A stretch of 64,000 bases of DNA from Uloborus plumipes (lineage: Eukaryota > Arthropoda > Arachnida > Araneae > Uloboridae): contig JAXGGA010000073.1 in assembly GCA_038373865.1 (NCBI GenBank), forward strand, positions 1 through 64,000, in the 5' to 3' direction. The notes beneath the pieces are model-generated. The model did not search any database. It was not told the origin of the DNA and was given only the letters and a program-made list of their open reading frames with translations. Made by a program: the position numbers and the translations under genes. This document shows positions 56,030-64,000 of the stretch, in pieces (the stretch's first letter is position 1; the number at the start of each line of letters is the position of its first letter).

Positions 56030-56790
56030 ACTTCCTTTTACGTAGTAAAGGAAGTATTGTGATCACGAAAAAAATTTCACTCAAATTTCGGTCTAAATTT
56101 TGACTTTGCTCACCCCTGAGTGAATGTCGCGTAGTTTTTTCGACCTATCAGCACGTGCATATGTACCTAACAACATACAAACAAATCAATTTCGACCACC
56201 CCCGAGTAAATTACGACGAGTTTTCTCGTGACGTCTGTATGTACGTATGTGCGGATGTATGTGCGTATGTGGCTCGCATAACTCAAAAACTATATGCCGT
56301 AGAAACTTCTAGCTTGGTATATAGGCTCTGAGGGGGGTCTAGTTGTGCACCTCCCCTTGTGATTGCATTCGAATGTTCCTAAAGGGGTCTTTTACCCCTT
56401 TTTTGGGGTAAATCAATGTTAATTTCAATACAGACTCAAGTGATATGAATTGGCGCCACCACTTCACCACTTGGCGACATGTCACCAAGCTTTTGGTCGC
56501 CAAATGTTTGACGCCAACTTGACGACATATCGCCAAGTTGGCGACAAATTTAGCGAAAAAATTATTTTTTGAATTTGGGTTCAACTTGGCGCTATTGGCG
56601 ATATTTTGCGAAAAATTCACTAAATGATATTAAAATCAGCAATATTTAGAAAAATAACCATTGTAAAATATTTTTTGCATTATTTCGTGGTAGATTAGGG
56701 GAGTAAATATTTGAATTGTTACCTTGCTCACTCCAAGCACTTTTTTAACACTTAAGGCAACTACTAAGAAATTTACACGTAAAAGGAAGT
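56030..56790. repeat. ACTTCC repeat family, copy B
   Basis: Ends ACTTCCTTTTACGT and ACGTAAAAGGAAGT; the left end also forms a small hairpin (ACTTCCTTTTACGTAGTAAAGGAAGT). Reverse-complement homologue of 34607-35294 with the same order of internal motifs, including TCTAGTTGTGCACC and repeated TTGGCGACA words. Homology continues about 25 bp past the right end (AGTGTGGGGTCCATACC). Superfamily unknown. Confidence 0.75.
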
Positions 56791-57012
56791 AGTGTGGGGT
56801 CCATACCAGATTTTTTAAGATACAATCATAAAATCATGTTTTTCAATATTTAACTCGAAAAATTCAATGTAGCAACAAATTTGGAATAAAATTTTCGATC
56901 TAAATGTAGCGATTAAGTAGGAATGGAGGGAAGGTTTTTTTTTCCTTTTTAATGTATAAAGAGTTAAATCTGACGAAAAGTATGCTCGTACACCATTTTT
57001 CAATAATATTCA

Positions 57013-57320
57013 TCATTGCATGCCGCCCTGCTTACTCAAAATTTGTTTTAAATATACAGCTGACTTATACGGTCTGAAATCAATGCGACTCTGATAAACT
57101 GAGCATTCGTTGAAGTCTTGTGAACCTTTAAAATTGGTCCTTTTCGGATGTAGATCGATAATAGCAGGGGAGACCGAAAGGGTTGGGGAGGGAGCTGAGG
57201 ATGGCCGAAATTCCAGTTCTTGTGTCCTCTGGGCTGAATGAGATGCATCGTAATTTTGAGACGGATTCCTAGAACTATTATCTTGGATCGTGATCTCAAA
57301 ATTCAGAAAAGAGGTTTTCA
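57013..57320 (-). CDS. Candidate terminal exon, Ser/Pro-rich, unrecognised
   Basis: The minus-strand acceptor CCCTCTCACAACAG (after 57320) opens a 102-codon frame to TGA at 57013. The product is hydrophilic and Ser/Pro/Asn-rich (QDNSSRNPSQNYDASHSAQR, then FRPSSAPSPTLSVSPAIIDL) and ends VYLKQILSKQGGMQ. Such composition is unusual for chance frames in this AT-rich DNA. There is no in-frame ATG, as expected for a 3' exon with incoming phase 1. No upstream exon or poly(A) signal is firmly identified. Confidence 0.4.
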
Positions 57321-58628
57321 CTGTTGTGAGAGGGATGTTGTGCTCATTTTATTTGAGCTTCAAAATAACTCGAGTTACGTTCTAAGTAATGGGCAATTTA
57401 ATCGAAATCAATGTTTATTCCTGTACAATGTATAGAATGGAAATTAAATTTTGTTGAACATCTTTTTCAAAACTTTTAATCATGAGTCAACCGAAAATAA
57501 TTTTATGTCACATTTAACTTCATTTTGTATGCAAAAAAAAAAAAAAAGTGTAAAGCAGCCTGCGTACCCTAAAAATACCAGAACATAAATATCATGCTTA
57601 TGTAACGTCGCCTCGGGCATAGTAGGATTATCTTATAACAGTCCCTCAGAGACTGTTCTCATACAGAATCAATATCTATTAATTCTATATCAATTTTATC
57701 TTATTTTTAATTTTGTTTTATGTTTGTAGAAATACATAATGCTCTAATACGTACAGAATTAATAACCTTGCGGGAGTTCTAGGTTTAATTACTGTAAAAG
57801 CACATATTATTTCCGCTACCCGAAAATGAAGGTATCGATGATTTTGCGAACTGAAAATTCTGCGAATTTCATTTGAACAAAACTGAAACTATTACGATGG
57901 GCTCCCGAAAATTAAACCTTGATGAAAGTAACCGCTTTTTTAGTACATGAATAGGATTGATGTATTTTATGATTTTTTATGAATTTCAAAATATGCTCTA
58001 AGCGTGATATACTATTTAAGTTGAATCTATTTTGATTTTCTCAGGAAAAAAAAATTAAGCAGCGATCGGATTGCTCTGGAAAAGTTTTTTTTTTCATATA
58101 AATTCTATTTTAATTTTTTCTTTCTTTTTTTGATGTTTCTTCATGGTTTAAAAAAAAAGTTGCGTTTAAAAAATGTGAAATGCTTCTCTCTGCAACGCAA
58201 TATGCGATTGAAAGAAAAAGGGGTTTAAAATCAACTTTAGCATCTTCAGTTAAAAATGGGGGCAAAAATCTAAAAATTTTGACCCCGGGTGACAAATATC
58301 TTAATTGAAGAGTGGGAACATGGGATTTCCTTACAAAGCTAATATTCAATTAAAACTCATTGTTAGATACTAGCTCTGTGAAAGTGACCCCTGAAATCTC
58401 GAATGTTAGACCACTCATGGGTGTTCCCCCTTTCCTAAGAGCAAGGCGTTCATCAAAAACATCATGGGGACCCCAAAATCTAGAGGCCCTGTTTTCTAAG
58501 AGAAAAATACCCTGGACCTCCCCCCCCCTCCCCAGTGGCGCAGTCTTCACCATGCCCCCCCCCCCCCCGGTTACCTTTAGTACTATCTATATATTTGTTC
58601 GTCAATGTATCCATTCGATTTTTCGGTT
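57321..58628. other. AT-rich spacer with C-runs, no gene seen
   Basis: C-runs lie at 58521-58530 and 58556-58568 next to a CAGTGGCGCAG TE-like terminus. The frames around 58350-58632 run through these runs. Confidence 0.45.
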
Positions 58629-58892
58629 CTAATATCGCGGTTTCAAAGAGAAATTAATTTGTAAGTTCCAATCTTCATCCTCCCCTTCGGTAACAGTGAT
58701 AATGCAAAATCTCGCCAAGATGAGTTGCTGTATTTGGCGCCGTTGCCGAGTCAAATAACGAGCACTGAAGACCGGGATGTCTTTTTCTTCATAGTTGGCA
58801 GCCGTTCTTGTGCCACTCCTCTTCCTCTTATAACACGTGTAATTGGGACAAGTTACCGCGATTGGATTCTTTATTTCGCTGCCGGTTAGCAA
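58629..58892 (-). other. GC-richer open block upstream of the BTB gene
   Basis: The minus strand is open for 87 codons (including NYEEKDIPVFSARYLTRQRR and ITVTEGEDEDWNLQINF) with balanced codon use but no ATG in frame. The block is CG-richer than its flanks and ends about 160 bp upstream of the BTB start. It could be promoter sequence, a divergent exon or a 5' untranslated exon; the sequence does not decide. Confidence 0.25.
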
Positions 58893-59055
58893 TTTAGTTC
58901 AGGAGTCAGTTAACTCTCCATCCATTAAAGAGTGTATTTTATTCGCTGGCCTTTAACCTGAATGAGTATGTCGCTATAATCTCTTCACTGCATAATTTTC
59001 AAAAACCACCAAAGTGTATTTCTTTCACTTAGTTTCGTGGATTTTAAAATCCATC

Positions 59056-62000
59056 ATGCCTTCCACTAATGGGTAAGAAATTATTTTATGGATATCATTA
59101 TTTCGTCTAAACTATGTTAAGAAAAAATCGTATTCTTAATCATGTTGTATTCTTTTTGATTAATATATATTTTTATAAATGAAACAATATAATCTAGACA
59201 AGATTAAGTCATTTATTTTATTTAAAAAAAAAGGAAAAATAGCGTGATTAAAAACCTTTTATCTTCTTCATTTATTGATTATGAGATTGCCTATTAATGA
59301 ATTTTTTTTTTTTTGCTTTTTAAAAGTAGGGTTAATTATATTTTACTTAAACTACAAAAATTGATTATTGTTTTGTTATATGGTATTACTTTTTCATTGG
59401 GCATTCCAACAATGAATTAAAAAAAAATCTATATTTGTTTGAAATCTTAAGCAGTGTTTAACAAAATTATGGAATATATTTCCATTTGTTGAAATATCTT
59501 TGCATTTGTCTCATCATATGTGATTTATAAATTACTAATAAGATCCAAATTTTTGTTTTGTCTAGTTTTTAAAATTTTGGTTCAAGAAAACAAGGAATTA
59601 GAAAACGGTTTTCTACTAGTACAAAATGATATTTTGTTTATTTATTGACTATGTATTGATTATTTTTTTTATTATTATTAGTTATTTGTTTTGCGTTGAA
59701 TCTCTTCTTCGCTGTGTAGCAATTCAACTTCAACCCTCTCCCCCTCAAATATCTTTATTTGTATTTCCAAAGAAAAGATCTTTTGGCTTCAAAAATAAAT
59801 AAATAAATAAATAAATAAAAATAAATAAAAAATAAAAATAAATAAAAAATGCAAATCTTTGAGATATGTTTATTATAAATTTAACTTAGTAAATTTTTAA
59901 GAAATGTCTGTAGCTGATTAATAAGTGAGCAGAATGATTTATTTATTATGTGTTTAAAATTTAATAAACCCTATTTAATGGGGATGTTAAGTCACACCCT
60001 GTTAAAGAATATTTACTGCCCAATTCAAATAATGAATAAGAATGTGGAAAAAAAAAAAAAAAACATACACCATGCTTCACAATGTATGCCTTATTTTAAT
60101 AAAACTATCAAAATTAGAATTTTCTTTGAAGATATGATTCAATTAATGTGTCGAGTTTGTCTTCAAATGGAAAATTAGCACTTCTAGATTATAACTTGTG
60201 TGATAAAGTTGTTGTCTGGAAATTAAAAGAAGTTTCATAACTCATAACATATAATTTTTTGTTAGTTTGAGACTATTGTTTAATGACTGAAGTTTATGTT
60301 GCTTAAGGTTTTATTAATTTGTGGTTTTTATCACACAATTAAGAACTATAAATTTCCCATTTGGATATTTTCTCTGAAGTTTTGCAAATTTTTGATTATC
60401 TACTTTTCCTTATTCATAAGAAATGTAATTGACTGAATAATTACATGGGAATTAATTTAATTTACTTTTCAAATGCATGTTTTTAATTGCATTTTTATGA
60501 TTTTTCCAGGTATAGCTTGCCAGTAGAAAGCATTCTGATGAGTAAGTCACCAATGGTAGAGGAGATGGATGGGGTGCCTGTGAAAGAGAAGAAGAAAGAA
60601 CCAAAGCCATTGAATGTCTGCATTTTTGAGGATGTTAGCTACAGAGAAAAAATATTTGAGAACTTAAACAAACTTCGAAAAAATAGACAGTTTTGTGATG
60701 TTATACTTCAGGTATTATTTAAAAAATTGTTGGAATTTTTATTTTACATTTCATGCTTAACAAACGGAACGTATTAAAAATTAAAATAACCTCAGTTTAA
60801 AGAACCTCCTGAATTTAATAATAATACACAGCCATTCAGTTGATTTAATTTACTTTATTTTTATTCTTGTTCTTATTTTTTTATTTTATGACCCTTGCTG
60901 AAAGAAAGTTACTGATCTTTAAATAAATCCTAAAGCTAATTTTTTGTTTTTGTCTGAATATACTTTTTCTTTGAAATAATATAGTAAGTATTTAAAACTT
61001 AAGTATGGTTAATTATTATAAGCAGTAAAAGAAAGATCGAGCTGTTTTTCATTACAAGTCAAATTGCTCCAAAAGTCAATTCTTCCTTTGCACAGCAAGA
61101 AGCTCTTTTCCTCTACATTATATGATTATACATAATTATCAGAGATTATGTAGAAATATATACAATTTTATTAACTATATGGATGTAGATGAAATTGATA
61201 GTAATTCATAACTGTAAATGAATTGTCTTGAAGTATTTTTTTTTAAATCTGTATGAAAGATATGTTTAAAAATAAGAATATTAATACAGGGGGAAAAAAA
61301 AGAAAAGAAGAAATTAAAATAATATTAATATTATAAAATGCTCAATATATTAAATGCTCAACATTTGCTAGCTAGCAAAAAACTTTTCATAATCAATCCC
61401 ATAGACTACATCAAATGTTTGTTATTAAAATAAAGTTGCCATTAATATTTAATCACATGATGAATTGCCATTTTATTCGTTTCAAATTGATATTATCAAA
61501 TGTTCTGTAATGTACTTATTACATTAAATATTATACTTAGTACATTAAATATTTTAAAAGTTTGGTTCATCTCTTGAAATATTTTCATGACATTTAGATT
61601 TTAATAAGTTGTTCTCAAGCATATTAATTAGTTACAATTTTAAGGTTGGTGCATCTCAAGATGTAAAGGAAGTGCATGCTCACAGAGCTGTGCTAGCTTG
61701 TGCAAGCCCATATTTGTTTGATCTTTTCACTGCTGGATCTGGAAACCAGTACAAACTAAACGGAAGCATAGATTTTGATGCATTTGAGATTTTAGTTGAT
61801 TATGCCTACTGCGGCAAGTAAGTTGCTTTATTTGATTTGTATATGTAACTATATACACTTTCTAGTTTGCAATGAAAGGAATTAATGGTGTATTCTTTTT
61901 CAGGCTTGAAGTTCCCCCAAAGCTAGTTAAGGCAACCTATGTTGCTGCTACCAAGCTTCGCATGTTCTCTGCCGCAAAACAATGTGGCAACTATCTCCTT

Positions 62001-64000
62001 GAAAATATGACACCTGATAACTGCATTAGTAAGATATATATTTTTAATTCTTTGCATAAATTATTTGTTTTCTTTCTATTTACTCTTTTCATCACCAATT
62101 TTTTTTTTTTACATGTCAGTGATTGCTTTTTTTTATTCTGAAAATATTCAGTTCTGTTTGCTATTTTTAAATTTAAAATTCATGAATTAGATTTTGTGTT
62201 GTACCTGATTACTTCAGGCCCTAAGCATTTGATAACAAACATAGTGACCACAGAACCGAGAAAACTTCTTTAAACTCTTCTTCGGGAACATTTCTTTATT
62301 TTCTGTTTGTAAATGTACAAAGTTGGGAACATTGAAAATATTAAATTTTATTGTTGGATGTTTAAAAATGATAGTATAATTTCAGCTGCAAAATGTGTCC
62401 TAATCAAAAATTCAGTTTTCAACTTAGCATACTTACTTGTAATAGACGTGAACTGTATTGAGAAATTTGAAAGAATGCCTAATTTAATGATAAGAAACTC
62501 CTTAGCGCCCCCCCCCCTCCCATCCAGACCACTAAATTGGATTGCTAAAAGTTTCTAAAAGGGAAGCCAATGTAAAGTAAGACTATGAAAAAACATATCT
62601 TTTTCTGTTTTGAGATTATTATGATATCTAGATTTGTTTAGTAGCAACGAAAATATTTAATATACTTTTCTTATAATTTGCAATCTTCTGAAGTTCAATC
62701 TAACTGTCCCCCCTCCCCCAACGCACAAAACACTCTTGTTAAGTTGCATAAATGCTGCAAAGAGGAATTTAAACTAAAAAACATAAATGTCTAGGTGCTG
62801 CTTCAGTCAAATACATATATGAAGTCTTGAAAAATGTGTTTTTGCTGAAAACCTGTAACAGCTTGTGCATTTATGTCATAGCAATCTTTTAATATAGGGA
62901 TCCATTTTGTTTAAGATAGGGTGAGCATCTGCTAGAAATACATGTACTTTTTTATGCATTAGTGGCTTCTGACTAATTAATATAATTATTCTGTTTGATG
63001 AACTATTGAAATTTTTTCAGGTTTAAGGTCGCTTCCTGGCATTGCTTCAAATCCAGAACTTCTTTTGAAAGTGGATAACTATGTTCGTCAAAATGTAAGT
63101 TTGTAATTAAATATTAAATTATAATTTAAATGTTAAGTAATCTAATATCAATTTCTCCATTCAAATCACTATTTATAATAAAGTCTTCATGTCATAAAAT
63201 AACTTTTTCTACAAAGTGTAACTGTGTTTAACTACTGTGGCCCAAACAGCGGCGTTAAAATTTTTAAGGGGGAAGGGGTAATTTGGGATGGTTTTCAATC
63301 TCATTTTGTTAAGTGTTGCGCAATCACTCTTGGGAGTTTTGGGAATTTATGTGCGTTAGTAAAACCTTTGCCATGAAAAGTGTTTAATTATAATTTGCTT
63401 TTATAAGGAGATTAAAAATCATAGTTGTAGAATAAAATAGCATAATTTATGCTTGATTATTAATTTATAATCTGCTATTTTTGTAAAAATTGATTTGCTT
63501 AGTTGGTACTATCCCATACCCAGTGTTCAATTAAGCAAAGCTTTAGTTCTTACAGGAAATTAAAAAAAAAAAAAAAAACACTTTGGCAACCAATTTTTTC
63601 ATATGCATGTTACACTGTACCAGTCTATAAACTCTGAGGAATAATTCGTCTAGTTGCTAAAAATTTCTCCTTACTCTGAAGAATTTAGTTTTAGTTTCTC
63701 TGCCCGTACCTATGACGTAATTAATACTGATTCAACATTATTTTGAAAGGTACCTAAATTTGAGTTTTTTCTTTTTGTAGCTCAGCATGGTAGCTTAAGT
63801 TCAGCAACCTGAAGTAATGTTTAAAATTTTTTCAGATTGTTCAAGTTGCAAAATCCAAAGAGTTGCTTGCTTTGCCTACTATTCCTGTTGAGTTGTTGCA
63901 AAACAGCCACGAGGAAAAGAATGCCACAAACATGAAGCATCTGTGTGACATGGTTTTGGACTGGGTTAAGACTATAACAGAAGATCAAGATGTTAATCTA
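59056..64000 (+). CDS. IVNS1ABP: BTB-BACK protein, IVNS1ABP-like (Kelch family), 5' portion
   Basis: Six exons join in frame with GT-AG borders: 59056-59072, 60510-60711, 61645-61817, 61904-62028, 63021-63094, 63836-64000 (continues beyond the window); 252 residues so far. The first exon gives MPSTN and splices as GG|G to read NGYSLP, paralleling the short NGY start of the vertebrate protein; using ATG 60537 alone would drop 15 residues. BTB domain: about residues 45-150 (LRKNRQFCDVILQVG, HAHRAVLACASPYLF, FEILVDYAYCGKLEVP). BACK follows: AATKLRMFSAAKQCGNYLLE, then KVDNYVRQNIVQVAKSKELL. In the family BTB mediates dimerisation and Cullin-3 binding, and vertebrate IVNS1ABP binds actin and RNA-processing factors. 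Kelch repeats are expected downstream. Compared with vertebrates there is an N-terminal charged insert (KEKKKEPKP). The assignment is from remembered similarity; another BTB-Kelch member is possible. Confidence 0.85.
59791..59848. repeat. (AAATA)n low-complexity run in intron 1
   Basis: Repeated AAATAAATAAATAA and AAAAATAAATAA units in the first intron of the BTB gene. Confidence 0.95.

Noticed and set aside
48930..60711. The exon at 48930 as an alternative first exon of the BTB gene
   Set aside because: Its donor leaves phase 1, whereas exon 60510 needs phase 2; the join reaches a stop within a few codons.

Overview
The window is animal nuclear DNA. It is AT-rich, its genes are split by canonical GT-AG introns, and most of the sequence is transposon. 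The mix of families (hAT and hAT-derived MITEs, Tc1/mariner and pogo-type MITEs, Helitrons, a MULE fragment, tRNA-derived SINEs) and the compact introns fit an arthropod. A chelicerate such as a spider is my guess, not something the sequence proves.

The one clear protein-coding gene is at the right edge. Six exons on the + strand (59056 to beyond 64000) encode a BTB-BACK protein resembling IVNS1ABP, a Kelch-family protein; its Kelch repeats would lie outside the window. I also assembled weaker gene pieces from open frames, splice sites and phase. They are a four-exon minus-strand gene at 27141-20320 with a poly(A) signal, a minus-strand first exon at 32064-32027 in a promoter-like block, a + strand first exon at 48930, and candidate terminal exons at 15593-15715 (+), 16186-16053 (-), 29745-29968 (+) and 57320-57013 (-). 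I recognise none of these, and they are marked low to moderate confidence.

Layout by region. 1-8500 is TE debris with two nested hAT elements at 2054-3150, a tRNA-derived SINE at 3.9 kb and two hAT MITEs at 6.1-7.2 kb. 10295-14445 is one hAT-type element with 8-bp target-site duplications, carrying a smaller MITE and a Helitron. 16460-17110 and 32277-32927 are two 651-bp fold-back elements of one family. 19-33 kb holds the four-exon minus gene, a 3-kb near-palindrome, several MITEs and a pogo-like MITE split by a hAT with a transposase remnant; possible piggyBac-type ends bracket this stretch. 35773-46071 is a set of nested and tandem Helitrons. 46-59 kb is MULE and hAT debris, then low-complexity spacer up to the BTB gene.

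No CRISPR, rRNA, operon or bacterial features are present. The transposon calls rest mostly on terminal inverted repeats plus exact target-site duplications that I could read directly. The most interesting items are the MITE with two estrogen-response-element-type palindromes, two hAT families that share ends but have diverged palindromic iterons, the Helitron nest, the hAT MITE sitting at intron position +6 of a candidate gene, and the 142-bp snap-back hairpin.
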